NCBI RefSeq assembly: GCF_016808095.1
Contig: NC_068979.1
Span: forward strand, 21,783,444-21,847,443
Length of the DNA stretch: 64,000 bases
DNA from: Vigna angularis
Lineage: Eukaryota; Streptophyta; Magnoliopsida; Fabales; Fabaceae
Reading direction: 5' to 3'
Under the pieces are notes generated by a model, which was not told the DNA's origin, searched no databases, and saw nothing but the letters and a program-made list of their open reading frames with translations. This document shows, in pieces, positions 48,565-60,000 of this stretch (position 1 is its first letter; each line of letters opens with the position of its first letter). The position numbers and the translations under genes were made by a program.

Positions 48565-51500
48565 TTAGGACAGAGTCTCGAACAGATGGGGATACAAATC
48601 TTTCATAGCATCTTCCACTTCCCAAGTGGAGTCGCCCGTCTTCTCGTCCCAGACGACTTTCACCAATCTGACGGCTTTCTTCTTGTAGTACTTGGTGTCG
48701 CTATCTTCAATGCGTACCGGCTGCATTTCCAACGTACGATCTTGACGAAGACGAATATTCTCCAACTCCAATACATGAGAAGGATCGGATACGTACTTAC
48801 GGAGTTGAGAAACGTGAAAGACTGGATGCAAGTTTGATAACTGAGGCGGCAAGGACAACTCGTACGCAACTGGTCCAATCTTCCTCAAGATCTGATAAGG
48901 TCCGATGAACTTGGGAGATAACTTTTTTGGTCGGATGGCTCTCCCTACACCAGTGGTCGGATGTAGTCTAAGAAAGACATGATCTCCTGCATCGAACTCC
49001 AAGGGTCTTCTCCTCTTGTCAGCATAAGATTTCTGTCGACTCCTGGACGTCTTTAACCTTTCTTGAATCAGCTTCACTTTCTCAGTTGTTTGCTGAATGA
49101 GCTCTGGTCCTGTTAACACCTTTTCCCCTTCCTGAAACCAACACAAAGGCGTTCGGCATTTCCTTCCATATAGAGCTTCAAAAGGAGCCATTCCTATACT
49201 GGCTTGAAAACTGTTGTTGTATGTGAACTCCACTAAAGGCAAGACTTCATCCCAGACGCCCATGTGATCTAGGACACACGCCCTCAATAAGTCTTCAAGC
49301 GTCTGAATGGTTCTCTCGGACTGACCGTCTGTCTGAGGATGATAGGCCGAACTCATTTGAAGTTTACTACCGAGCTCACTTTGTAATGATTGCCAGAACC
49401 GAGAAGTAAACCTCGTGTCTCGGTCTGAAACAATGCTGGATGGAACTCCATGCAGGCGAACAATTTCTTGGATATAAAGCTTAGCCAGGTTCGTCATTGA
49501 CATCTTTAGATTGACTGCTAGGAAATGAGCACTCTTCGTCAGTCGATCCACAATTACCCATACGGAATCATGATTTCTGACCGTTCGAGGTAAGTGAGTC
49601 ACGAAGTCCATCGCAATGCTGTCCCACTTCCATTCTGGAATCTCTAACTGCTGAAGTAGACCGCCAGGTCTCTGATGTTCAGCTTTGGCTCGTTGGCACG
49701 TTAAACAAGATGCCACAAAACGTGCAACATCACTCTTCATTCCTGGCCACCAGAATGAGTTCCTGAGGTCTTGATACATCTTAGTCATACCAGGGTGTAT
49801 GCTAAGGCGGCTGTGATGTCCTTCCTCAAGAATGATTCTTTTCAACTCGCCATCATTCGGAATGCACGTTCTATCCATGTAGCGTAGAAGACCATCAGTT
49901 CCAGTGTTAAACTCCTTGGCCTGATCTGTACCGAGTGCGTTCAATATCTTCACCAACTCTTCATCTTCTCGTTGCTTCTCTCTGATCCGGTCGTATACAT
50001 CACTGGAGATTCTAAGAGTACAACATTTAATAATATTCGGTTGCAAGTCGAACTGTAACCTTAGATCTCTAAAGCTTTCTACCAAACTTAACTCTCGGAC
50101 CATCATGGAGGAGACGTGAACTACCTTTCTGCTTAAGGCGTCTGCTACAACATTTGCTTTTCCCGGGTGATAGATTAGTTCAAAGTCGTAGTCCTTCAAG
50201 AACTCAAGCCAACGTCTCTGTCGCATATTCAGCTCCTTCTGATCAAACAGGTACTTGAGACTCTTGTGATCACTGAACACTTGAAATGTCGATCCATACA
50301 AGTAGTGCCTCCAGATTTTCAAAGCAAAGACGACCGCTGCTAATTCCAAGTCGTGAGTTGGGTAGTTCTTCTCATGAACCTTCAGTTGTCGAGAAGCATA
50401 CGCAACCACCCTCTTTTCTTGCATAAGTACACAGCTCAAACCCTGATGAGACGCGTCACAATATACCACGAAGGGTTTAGCCGTGTCAGGTATGACTAAT
50501 ACTGGGGCGCTTGTTAACTTATTCTTCAATTCCTTGAAACTTTCTTCACACCGATCGGTCCAAGCGAACGGTTGATCCTTTCTGGTCAGCTGAGTAAGCG
50601 GAGCCACTATTTTGGAAAACCCTTCAATGAACCGTCTATAGTAGCCTGCAAGTCCCACAAAGCTGCGAACTTCAGTTACCGAACGTGGACTCTCCCATTC
50701 CAACACTGCTCGTACTTTAGCCGGATCCACTGAGATTCCTCCAGCTGAAACCACGTGTCCCAAAAATGGCACTTCCTTCATCCAAAATTCACATTTAGAG
50801 AATTTGGCATATAACTCCTTTTCCCTTAGCACGCCTAGAACGATCCTCAAGTGATCCTCATGCTCTTCATAGCTCTTGGAGTAGACAAGAATATCATCAA
50901 TGAATACAACCACAAACTTATCAAGATACGGCCTGAAGATACGATTCATGTAGTCCATGAATATTGCTGGGGCGTTTGTCACACCGAATGGCATCACTAC
51001 ATACTCGTAGTGTCCATAACGAGATCGGAAGGTTGTCTTCTGGATGTCTTCTTCCTTCACCCGAATCTGATGGTATCCCGACCGTAAATCAATCTTTGAA
51101 AATATGGTCGCGCCATGTAATTGATCCAGCAGGTCGTCAATCCGAGGCAAAGGATACTTGTTCTTGATAGTCAGCTTGTTTAACTGTCTGTAATCAATAC
51201 AGAGACGAGAACTGCCATCCTTCTTCTTCACTAAGAGTACTGGCGCTCCCCAAGGTGATGCGCTTGGTCTGATAAACTGCTTATCAATTAACTCTTCTAT
51301 CTGTTCCTTGAGTTCAGCTAACTCCGCTGGCGACATCCGATATGGTGCAATAGAGATAGGTCCGGCATTCGACACTAGGTCGATAGTAAATTCTACCTCG
51401 CGTGGAGGAGGTAATCCAGGCACTTCATCAGGAAATACATCGGGGAATTCATCCACAACTGATCGTTCTCCACTTGACTTACTGGGCGATTGCTCATGAT

Positions 51501-52581
51501 TCAAACCTTCAAGTCGTTCATCCGAATGCGTCATGATTAGAAAACAACTAGCACCATCCACGATGTCTTCCTTTAGCTGACCGAGCGTCACCGATAGCTC
51601 TACTTCATACTCGTCCGGGAATACCAATTCCTTTGCACCACAGTCAATAAGAATGCGATTGGCAGCCAACCAATCCATTCCTAGGATTACTTCTAAATCC
51701 TTTAGGGGTAGGCAGATGAGGTTTACCTTATAGTTACGTCCTTCAACCTCTATAGGACATTTAACACATACAGTAGACGTCCTAACCTCACCCGCTGCTG
51801 GGGTTGATACTACCAAGTCGAATTGCATCTCGCGTTCGGCTAATCCCAATTTCTCAACACACGCCTTCGAAATGAAGGAGTGTGTTGCCCCCGAATCATA
51901 CAACACACAAACAGGCATTTTATGTAATAAGCAAGTACTAGTGACGAGCGTACCTGAACTGGCAGCTTCCGTGGCCGTGATCGCATAAACTCTACCAACA
52001 GCCTGTGCTCGTCCACCCCTTCCCTGTTGCATTCTTCCAGCATTTGGCGGCCTCATTGGCGCTCGTCCGCCCATATTACAGTCGCGCTCTGTGTGACCAT
52101 TCCTTCCACAACGAGTGCAGGACTTTGCTCCCAATAACTGAGGGCATGAAGACCGGTAATGTGGTCCTCCACATTGGAAACACTTGATTGATCCGTGCTG
52201 TCCAGATTGTCCGGCAACAACCATAGCCTGAGAATTAGATGGTTGTGCTGGACGAGCATACGACAACCTGTCCCGATTCATATTCGGCCTGGACATGATC
52301 GGCCCTCTAGTTGGTTGTTGCTGCTTCTTCTGACGTTCTGCTTCAGCCATATTTTTCTCCAACACTTTTGCTCGCTCAATCATAACAGGAAAGGACTTAA
52401 TGCAGAGGCTGGATATCAATACCTTAAGATCACTTCTCAGTCCATTTTCAAACTTCCTGCACTGCCACACCTCACTGGTGGCAAGGGTATTAAAGCGAAC
52501 CAGATGTTTGAACCTGTTGGTGTACTCTGAAACAGACATATTACCTTGTACCAACTGGAGAAATTCCACCTCTTTGCCGAA
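48565..52581 (-). CDS. Gag C-terminus and pol of the Tekay-like element
   Basis: Open from just after the TGA at 52582-52584 to TAA/TGA-type stop at 48565; 1334 codons are counted here from a GTG at 52569, although translation probably begins at the gag ATG when the element is intact. Order (residues of the 1334): end of the gag domain (1-75), two CCHC knuckles (130-142 and 151-164), protease with DSG (225-227), RT with FIDD (556-559), RNase H (about 660-790, CDASHQGLS), and integrase with HHCC ([18 protein letters not shown]). The DDE core follows ([25 protein letters not shown]), then GPY-type linker and a C-terminal chromodomain-like segment (about 1270-1330, [16 protein letters not shown]). 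All catalytic residues I checked are present. It is closely related to the fragment at 6796-8073. Confidence 0.95.
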   Translation of the reverse strand, partial: FGKEVEFLQLVQGNMSVSEYTNRFKHLVRFNTLATSEVWQCRKFENGLRSDLKVLISSLCIKSFPVMIERAKVLEKNMAEAERQKKQQQPTRGPIMSRPNMNRDRLSYARPAQPSNSQAMVVAGQSGQHGSIKCFQCGGPHYRSSCPQLLGAKSCTRCGRNGHTERDCNMGGRAPMRPPNAGRMQQGRGGRAQAVGRVYAITATEAASSGTLVTSTCLLHKMPVCVLYDSGATHSFISKACVEKLGLAEREMQFDLVVSTPAAGEVRTSTVCVKCPIEVEGRNYKVNLICLPLKDLEVILGMDWLAANRILIDCGAKELVFPDEYEVELSVTLGQLKEDIVDGASCFLIMTHSDERLEGLNHEQSPSKSSGERSVVDEFPDVFPDEVPGLPPPREVEFTIDLVSNAGPISIAPYRMSPAELAELKEQIEELIDKQFIRPSASPWGAPVLLVKKKDGSSRLCIDYRQLNKLTIKNKYPLPRIDDLLDQLHGATIFSKIDLRSGYHQIRVKEEDIQKTTFRSRYGHYEYVVMPFGVTNAPAIFMDYMNRIFRPYLDKFVVVFIDDILVYSKSYEEHEDHLRIVLGVLREKELYAKFSKCEFWMKEVPFLGHVVSAGGISVDPAKVRAVLEWESPRSVTEVRSFVGLAGYYRRFIEGFSKIVAPLTQLTRKDQPFAWTDRCEESFKELKNKLTSAPVLVIPDTAKPFVVYCDASHQGLSCVLMQEKRVVAYASRQLKVHEKNYPTHDLELAAVVFALKIWRHYLYGSTFQVFSDHKSLKYLFDQKELNMRQRRWLEFLKDYDFELIYHPGKANVVADALSRKVVHVSSMMVRELSLVESFRDLRLQFDLQPNIIKCCTLRISSDVYDRIREKQREDEELVKILNALGTDQAKEFNTGTDGLLRYMDRTCIPNDGELKRIILEEGHHSRLSIHPGMTKMYQDLRNSFWWPGMKSDVARFVASCLTCQRAKAEHQRPGGLLQQLEIPEWKWDSIAMDFVTHLPRTVRNHDSVWVIVDRLTKSAHFLAVNLKMSMTNLAKLYIQEIVRLHGVPSSIVSDRDTRFTSRFWQSLQSELGSKLQMSSAYHPQTDGQSERTIQTLEDLLRACVLDHMGVWDEVLPLVEFTYNNSFQASIGMAPFEALYGRKCRTPLCWFQEGEKVLTGPELIQQTTEKVKLIQERLKTSRSRQKSYADKRRRPLEFDAGDHVFLRLHPTTGVGRAIRPKKLSPKFIGPYQILRKIGPVAYELSLPPQLSNLHPVFHVSQLRKYVSDPSHVLELENIRLRQDRTLEMQPVRIEDSDTKYYKKKAVRLVKVVWDEKTGDSTWEVEDAMKDLYPHLFETLS

Positions 52582-53121
52582 TCAAACACTATCCGGGAAA
52601 TACTCCTCATAAAACTTTTCCTTGAAGACTTTCCAGGAAATAGGGCTGTGAGATTCTGCTAGTATCATCTTCGCAGTCGACCACCAATGACTGGCCTCTC
52701 CGGTCAACAGATACTCGGTGAATGCCAGTCTTCGATCATTAGGACATTCCTTGGCATCGTAAATCTGTTCCATGTCCCTTATCCACTGATCAGCTCCGTC
52801 GGGAAGGCACTTCCCATCAAATTTTGCAGGACGATGCTGTAGGAAATTTTCCAAACTCCACTCAGCCTGATGGGTGGTGTTTGAAGTAGATGCTCCGGGT
52901 GTACCCCTGGTAGCTGCAAGAATCTCCATAAGCTGTCTCTGAGTCACTTCAGAACTTGCGCGAGCAGCTTCTAAACTCTGTAAGGCAGCCGCATTTTGCT
53001 GCGTCAAAACAACGTTCTGCTCTTGTAACCTTTCAATTACTGATTCCAACAATCTGGTGTTGTTGGGCACATCATGCTCATTAGTCTGCGGTGGAGGAGG
53101 AGGGGGAAGTCTGGGTGCCAT
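52582..53121 (-). pseudogene. Gag N-terminus of the Tekay-like element, ended by an in-frame TGA
   Basis: Starts at ATG 53121 with a Pro-rich head, a Gln/Glu-rich coiled-coil stretch (about residues 25-70, LQEQNVVLTQQNAAALQSL) and the gag domain (HRPAKFDGKCLPDGADQW, LTGEASHWW, FKEKFYEEYFP). The frame closes at TGA 52582-52584 and the same frame continues directly on the far side, five codons before 52569. The break is a single nonsense codon in a frame otherwise intact from 53121 to 48565; a C-to-T change is the simplest cause. Full-length Gag-Pol would need readthrough or help in trans. Confidence 0.9.
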
Positions 53122-53258
53122 TGGTTCTCTGAGAAACAGAGAAAAGAAACGAACGTTAGCCCTGTTGAAAGAGTCGAAAATAACTCATTGAACGCAATTT
53201 AAGCACACAGCAAAAACACAGTGTACTCATAACCTACAGTGTCCTTAAGAGGACAAAA

Positions 53259-53272
53259 CTGCTCTGATACCA
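53259..53272 (-). other. Primer-binding site, initiator-Met tRNA
   Basis: Minus strand TGGTATCAGAGCAG, four bases after the 5' LTR. It matches the 3' end of plant initiator-Met tRNA, and the identical site is at 140-153. Confidence 0.95.
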
Positions 53273-53946
53273 CAAATGTGACATCCCAAAAATACAGCAT
53301 AACACCATAAAATCAGAAAATCACATTTAATAATATTTCAATACAGTTTTCCAACTAAAAACGAAATAAAACCCGAACGAACGCTCAAGGACGAACGTCC
53401 TTGAGTACAAATCCAACATAACGGACGAATGTGCAAAAGTCGCATGCCACACATAAGGGTTTTACAAAATTAAGATAAACGTACAAGAAACCTGACCGAA
53501 CGGTTTACACAGGATAATTACCGAACGGTCGAATTAACTCAAAAGAAAACAAGAGATGGTCGAACGACCACTCAATTCAACTAAATACAATACTGGCCGA
53601 GCGATCTCACTGCTCGATCTTCACTTCAACATCAACCAGGCTCTCTTCATTCAATGCTTCTTCCAAACGCTCATCTCCCTCTGCTCACACCCACACGGAT
53701 GATCATTGCAATGACAAGACGGACGTACAAGTACAATGGACAACACAAGGAAACGAAAGGGTAAGCTTACGTAATTTAACTCATGCATCAACATATAATT
53801 TCTAGCAAACAGTTCATTTCACACATACATATCAACGTACGCATTCATCATACATCACATAATTTAACGCATGTACAAAATAAAACTCAACACGACTGAC
53901 TGTCCGGACTGTATGAAATCTGCGTAGTTACAGGCGTTCACGCACC

Positions 53947-53987
53947 CGGGTGGTGTGGTAACTGGCATCCTCATCAGCTGCCACCCG
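53947..53987 (-). other. Conserved hairpin in the LTR leader
   Basis: On the sense strand the arms are CGGGTGG and CCACCCG (plus-strand positions 53981-53987 and 53947-53953), with a 27-nt loop holding cagctgatgagg. The same structure is at 830-870, 46223-46263 and, with altered arms, 63378-63420. Confidence 0.55.
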
Positions 53988-54714
53988 AGGTTAGTCCGTT
54001 CTTACGTCGCCCATGTTAACTTATGGACTAAGGACCTCCTGCCGTTCCCACGCATGACGTGCGTCCTCTACTTGAGAACGAGCACTCACGGAACATCAGG
54101 ATGAACAGCCAGCATTAACTATCCACAGTCATACTTTACAACTTTCAACATTCAACCATGAGTCGTTCCTGCCTGGAACGCTCGTTCAATATTCATAACT
54201 TTCATATCATCGCAAATACTGTTCATCATTCATTATTCATCAATCCATAATCATTTTCATCATTCATAACCAAATCACCAAAAGCCGAACGTTCTGTCCC
54301 CAAAGACCGAGGACGAACGCTGTAAGTGAGACCAAAAGACGCTCGTTCGGAACGAAGACCGAACGTTAAAATCTGCAGAAAATTCTAATAGTACTGTTCA
54401 TTGGACGCACGCTATTTAGTGGGAGAAGAGAACGAGCGCTCAAAACGATACCGAGCACTATTCGGACGAACGCTCAATTCAAAGAAGAGCACTATTAGGA
54501 CGAACGCTCAGTTGGAGACCGAACGACACTTTGAGCGTACGTTCAGTGTAAGACCGAACGCCTTCCAGTACAATCGTCCGGTGTAAGACCGAACGCTATT
54601 CTGGGCGAACGTCTGGTGTAAGACCGAACGTCCAGTAACTCAGATTGATAAGTCTTGAAAATAAACTAAGAGAAGTTTGGAGAAGTAATACGAACTGAAA
54701 TATGCACTGCTACG

Positions 54715-54724
54715 TATATATATA
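54715..54724 (-). promoter_or_regulatory. Putative TATA box of the Tekay-like LTR
   Basis: TATATATATA about 1.5 kb into the LTR from its sense start. The 3' LTR has it at 47025-47034, and the diverged LTR at 158-3064 keeps a TATA-like TTTATATATC at the same relative place. Confidence 0.5.
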
Positions 54725-55215
54725 CAAGTACAAAAAAAGAGGGAAGTTTATCAGACGTACAACGTTTCTACAGTGCCAAACCGAACGCTCAAACAGAGCA
54801 TTCTAGGGTGAGGACGCTCGTCCTCAACTAGGGAATTTATCATGTTGACCAACAAACACCGAACGGTCAGAGACCGTCCCAGTAACGAACGTAAAATATC
54901 ATGGGAATTACAAAGAGAAGATCAAAACAGTGCTTGGCCGAACGCTCAAGCATGGCAATTTAGGACGAGGACGTTCGTCCTCAAACAGGGATTTATTAAA
55001 ATGACAGGATCAACATTTCAAACCTTTTATTAGGGGAAAACCGAACGGTAAATGACTGTTCAGTACGAACGTACATGTTCATAAAGTCCTCTTACAATTC
55101 ATTTTTCATTTCCAGTTCCTTTCTCATAGTTTCACTCGTTCACATAAAGAAAATCTCATTTTTTTCATACGATTCATATCATGTACTTTCATATATTTCA
55201 TTTCATCCAAATAAC

Positions 55216-55444
55216 GAACGTTCATGCATCCAAATCAACATATAATATTCTCATACTTTCAAAATAACGAACGTTCATGCAAATCAGTCATGGCAACATC
55301 ATACAGTGAAATAACGAACGTTCATACCATCATTTCATCATTCATCATGCATCTATACAGTAAAATAACGAACGTTCACACCCACACATACAACAAAACA
55401 GTTAAATTAAGTAAGCTTCCCTTACCCGAAAATGACGAACGTTC
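55216..55444. promoter_or_regulatory. Five GAACGTTC palindromes at 47-67 bp spacing
   Basis: Sites at 55216, 55269, 55316, 55370 and 55437 (same offsets at 47526-47754 in the 3' LTR), each within acGAACGTTCa. They lie about 500-720 bp upstream of the TATA box on the sense strand. GAANNTTC is the inverted pair found in heat-shock elements, but only pairs, not triplets, are seen. Confidence 0.55.
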
Positions 55445-55910
55445 ACAGATTCTCTACTCAAATTCCAATAACAAGCGCTCGTTAATCCACTGTTCAGACG
55501 AACCCCAATAATGAAAAATCAGAACCGCTCTACTCTAAGAAATACGAACGTACAACTCAAACACAGCTAAGGACGAACGTCAGAGAGGAAGGGAGAACCT
55601 ACCAGCTTCACCAGTCGAACGTTCTCTCTGGAACTCCTACGCCGAGCGTCCTTCAATCTTGCCGGAGTGTGGAATGGAGGAGGTGCAGTGGTGGTTTCTT
55701 AGAGAGAGAAGGGTGCAGAGAGTGAAGAGAGAAGGAGGAGAGAATTGAATCTGAGAAACTGAAGGAAAGAGGGTGAAGAGAGAGATCTATCAGAATTAAA
55801 TTAAGAGGTGAGTGCTCCACTCAGCCGAACGCACGTCTCCACTATACCAGTGCGCGCTTGGCCGGACGCACTACACCAACCCACTCTGGACGGTCGACCA
55901 CTGTACTGTT

Positions 55911-56152
55911 GCCACGTGTCTTCCACCATCGCCGACGCTCGTTCAGCTGGCCGACCCACTGTTCCCCACTACCGGACGTCCACTCTACGCTAGCCACGTG
56001 TAATCCACCACGCCGAACGCTCGCTCAGTCGGCGCTCCACTGACGCTGCTGACTCACCCGGACGTGCGGCAGCTGGCGTCCGTCAGTGGCTGTCGGGCAC
56101 TGTTGTCGGCCATGTACACTACTAACGTGGCGCGCTCTCCTGCCGCCACGTG
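55911..56152. promoter_or_regulatory. G-box/ABRE cluster in the LTR U3
   Basis: CACGTG cores at 55913-55918 (in gccacgtgtc), 55995-56000 and 56147-56152 (in gccacgtgga). The 3' LTR has them at 48221-48462 and the diverged LTR at 2797 and nearby. They match the ACGTGKC core of abscisic-acid response elements. Confidence 0.5.
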
Positions 56153-56159
56153 GACGCAC

Positions 56160-56196
<37 letters not shown>

Positions 56197-56223
56197 CTTC
56201 TTCTTTTCAGTCCTCACAACTAG

Positions 56224-57002
56224 TATTTATAGTTTACCGATATTTTAACATACATAAACGATTAATTATATAAAATATGATTGACTGAAGTTTCCTCCAA
56301 AAATTGATTTGGCTAAATTATGTTTTATTTATTTATTGAAATTTGAAATTTAAGGTAGTTTTGATTTTAGTTTTCAAATTAAAAAAAGTTATTTTAATTT
56401 CTCAAAATTTAAAAAATATAATTTTAATCCTAATAATAATGTTCTTGTACATTCCAATAGTTTCGTATAATTAAAATGAAAGAAAATGTACTTACAATTT
56501 TCTTAGTTACAATAATTAAAGTTGAAAAACTAAAATAATTTTTAGTTTTCTAAATTTAATATTCAGAAATTTAAATTACATTTCAATAATTTTTTTTTTA
56601 AAAAAAGGTTAACATTTTTTAGTTTGAAAGATTAAAAGAATTTACTATAACTAAAAACATAATTAAACTAAATACTTTTTCCTTTAAATAAGATGAACCC
56701 AAATGCCATAACTTGTGAGGACTATATTTGATAATTTGAAAAACTATTGATGAAAAAGAATATCCAATTTCTTTTTGAAGAAATCATAAGAAATAGTTAT
56801 GGATGAATATATTTTTTCCCAAATATACAAATATCCCCGGTTTTTTCAAATGATTTTATTCTAATCAATTTATTCACAACTCTGCTTTGTTCCTGAAAAG
56901 GATAAGAGAGGATGATTTCGGGCAACATTGCCTCTGTTGAATGTCTTCTGAAGAGTGAAAGGTGAGACAATTCGGTGTTGTGGCTGAAGGAACTACCTTA
57001 AC
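56224..57002. other. AT-rich upstream region of the plastid-protein gene
   Basis: No coding sequence. It includes the promoter and leader of the gene starting at 57003. No clear TATA assignment could be made among the many AT runs. Confidence 0.45.
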
Positions 57003-60000
57003 ATGAAAGGGTACTTCAACAGCACCACCACCTTCACCTCTTTCAAAAATAACCTCTTCCCGAATTACCCCACATCCTCTTCCTCATATACTGCTTCAAA
57101 CTTTTCTCCTTCCTTCCTAAGCCAAAGACAAAACCTTAAAGTTCAGAATTTCAAACCCCATGTTATATGCACTTCTCTGTCCAGTGAGTATCATTTCCCT
57201 TTTTTTTCAGTCATTTTGTTCCCCGTTGTTTATTTCTTTATATGTTGTATTCTTTTTATGTGTTCAACTTGATGGGTTTGTAAAAAGGTTTAAATTTTGG
57301 TCTTTATTTGAAGTGTTAAGGGTGTCTCTAGGGCTGGGTAGCAATATGATGTGAAGGTGGAGGGAAAACCTATGAAGTTCACACTGTAAACTACAGTGAC
57401 ATGTTCCATATCCCTTTTTTTTCTATTTTATTTTATTTGTCTGCAGTTTTTGTTTTGTTTTAGTTTATTGAACTGCTGACAGTGTAAGAAATTAGAATGT
57501 CACTGGTTTGGCCGGGATGCTAATAAACCACAAGAAAAGAAAGCCTATTTATATTTTCTTCTTTTTTTAATGTCTTTTTTTATCTTGTTTTTTTTACTGA
57601 CTAATTTCTAGGTGTAATTTTTTGTGTCTCACTAAAAACTGAAATTCCTTTCAGGTCAACAGGCTAGCAGTGCTTCCACAGCTCAGGTTGAGGAGCAAGA
57701 AGTTGAAATTGCAAATGGTTATACTATGACTCAGTTTTGTGACAAAATCATAGATCTCTTTTTGAATGAGAAAACCAAAACAAAGGAATGGAGAGGGTAC
57801 TTAATATTCAGAGAGGAATGGAAAAAATACAAGGATAGATTCTACAGTAGGTGCCAAAGAAGGGCTGATTTGGAGAATGATCCAATTATGAAGGAAAAAT
57901 TCATTTCATTGCAAAGAAAAGTGAAGAAGGTAGTCTCCGTGTTTTTTGTTCCTCACAACCATGCCCCCTTCCAATGTTTAGAAATAGATTCTCCTGCTGC
58001 ATAATGAAAGTTGAAAAAGGCAAAGAAGCTTTTAACAAAATCTAATGGTTTTCGCCCATTTTCTGGCCCAAAATGTTGAAAACAAAAATTTTAGTCCAGT
58101 TATTTTTTTGCAGAAAAGATGAGATACACTATCTTGGAAGTTCTTGCCAAACTAATAATAAGATAACATTATTCTTGTCGCCAATCAATTTATTTGTAAG
58201 AAAGCACAAATCTGTACATCAAGGTTTAATTTCATATCTAGGGAGTTGCCTGGCTTTAGACCTTCTTTCCCCGGTTTTTGTTTGATCAGGAGTAAGCATT
58301 GCAGATTGATGATGAAATGGAAGTACACTGTGAACTCCTGAAGGAAATACAAGATAGCCCAACTGACATTAATGCCATTGTTGCACGAAGGCGTAAGGAT
58401 TTTACAGGAGAATTCTTCCACTACCTCTCTCTTATTTCAGAAACATATGACAGCTTGGAAGATCGTGATGGTAATTATGCAGAAGTACAAATAAATGTTT
58501 AATTTTGAGTATTTGGCTCAACTATTATTAATTCTGTAACCAATAATGGCCAGAAGAAATAAGTAAAATAGTTAAGAATGTTTGTAGTTGTAACTTAATA
58601 GGAAAGAAAGAACTGATCATAAAATTATATTTCTTTTAGAAAGGAAGAAGATGTGAGAAGTTTAACATTTGTCTGGTAGATGTTTACAGTATTAAGCTTT
58701 GGGGGTTTAATGTTGGTAAATATACATAATGAGCCTTCCCCTTGCACCCTCTACAAAGTTAAACACTTGTGATTCTTCTCCTTGTGTAGGATGTTTCTTA
58801 TGAGTGGCATTGGCATGTTTTGAACAGGTATTTCAAGGTTGGGGAGTAGATGCTTGTCAGCTGTCAGTGCATATGATAATACTCTAGAGGTTGTGGACAC
58901 GTTAGATACTGCACAGGCCAAATTTGATGATATCCTCAATTCTCCTTCTATTGATGTTGCTTGTCAGAAGATCAAAAGTCTTGCAAAGGCAAAGGAACTT
59001 GATTCTTCATTGATATTGTTGATAAGCAGTGCTTGGGCTAAAGCAAAAGTTTCTACAACCATGAAGAATGAGGTGCAAATTTTATGATGTCCCTTGGTTT
59101 TGTTCTGTAATTCCATCCTTTTGGAAGATAGGACAACATGTATTTCTAGTTGTCCCCGGCAAATACTAATAAAAGGCTCTATAAAACTTAAAATCAAATA
59201 GAGTGTTTTGCTTTCTGCTTGCTCTGCTAATTTTGAAACAGTTTTGAGTGCGGATTCTTATTTTTGAAGTTTTAAAATAAAGAACTTAAAAGAAAAATGC
59301 TGGTTGTTTATGCTATATTGCAGAGTCAGAAAGGCATTCATATCACATACTCTCTTGTGGAGGATACTTATGATCCTGGACCATCTTCCATCATAATTCC
59401 ACACGTAGTTACTTACATTGGTTATGACTATGAAATTACATGGGATGGAAATTTTAAGAGGTTTTCATGTCTTTCCCTATATAATACTGATACCTACCAG
59501 GATAGGCAGCTAAAAGTACGAATCTTTTATAGGGGTCTTACGAATGAAATAAGGAAAATACCTCTTTAATAACTTTTTTTGACAACTTTTTTACAATAGC
59601 ATATGTGGTAGCTTATGATTGGTCCGTTTAAAATATACAAACCAATAAAATAGTGACACGGAGTTTATTGTCAAAAAATTGTTAAAGAAGGTTGTTAAAA
59701 TATCATGGTCCATGAAACAAACTGAATTGATGGTTCTGATTTATAAATCAACTGGTATAATCTGAACACTTTCCTTCTTGTTCATCTAGCATGTTAGACC
59801 TTGATTTTGACTGCTCAAGCTTAGAAGATATTATTAGACTGCATTATCATATGTGCTCAACAACCTTGCTTTGTACTGTGCAGGTTAAAGATATAATGTA
59901 TCAATTGTACAAGGCCACAAAGAGCAGCCTAAGGAGTATTACTCCAAAAGAAATAAAACTACTCAAGCATTTGTTAAACATCATAGATCCTGAGGAGCGA

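Larger units (their letters stand above)
45553..56218 (-). mobile_element. Complete Tekay/Del-like Ty3/gypsy chromovirus
   Basis: 10,666 bp, with LTRs at 53277-56218 (5') and 45553-48529 (3') and a perfect target duplication ACTAG (45548-45552 and 56219-56223). Between them, on the minus strand: PBS for initiator-Met tRNA (53259-53272), gag (53121-52582), one in-frame TGA, the rest of gag-pol (52581-48565), and a polypurine tract (48530-48541). I count about five substitutions between the LTRs over about 2.9 kb, plus one 34-bp unit difference and changes in the T-run. This points to insertion within roughly the last 0.1 million years if a rate near 1.3e-8 per site per year is assumed. The lineage is inferred from long LTRs, the PBS and a C-terminal chromodomain-like segment. 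Confidence 0.97.
53277..56218 (-). repeat. 5' LTR of the complete Tekay-like element
   Basis: 2942 bp, with the same tips as its partner. Probable sense order: U3 with A-tract (56161-56196), CACGTG sites, GA/CT-rich stretch (about 55680-55790) and GAACGTTC cluster (55216-55444); TATA box (54715-54724); then transcribed leader with a two-copy minisatellite and conserved hairpin (53947-53987). The transcription start is inferred from the TATA only. Confidence 0.97.

Noticed and set aside
55216..55444. Calling the GAACGTTC sites functional heat-shock elements
   Set aside because: Only paired, not triple, GAA units are present, so they are reported as a hypothesis only.
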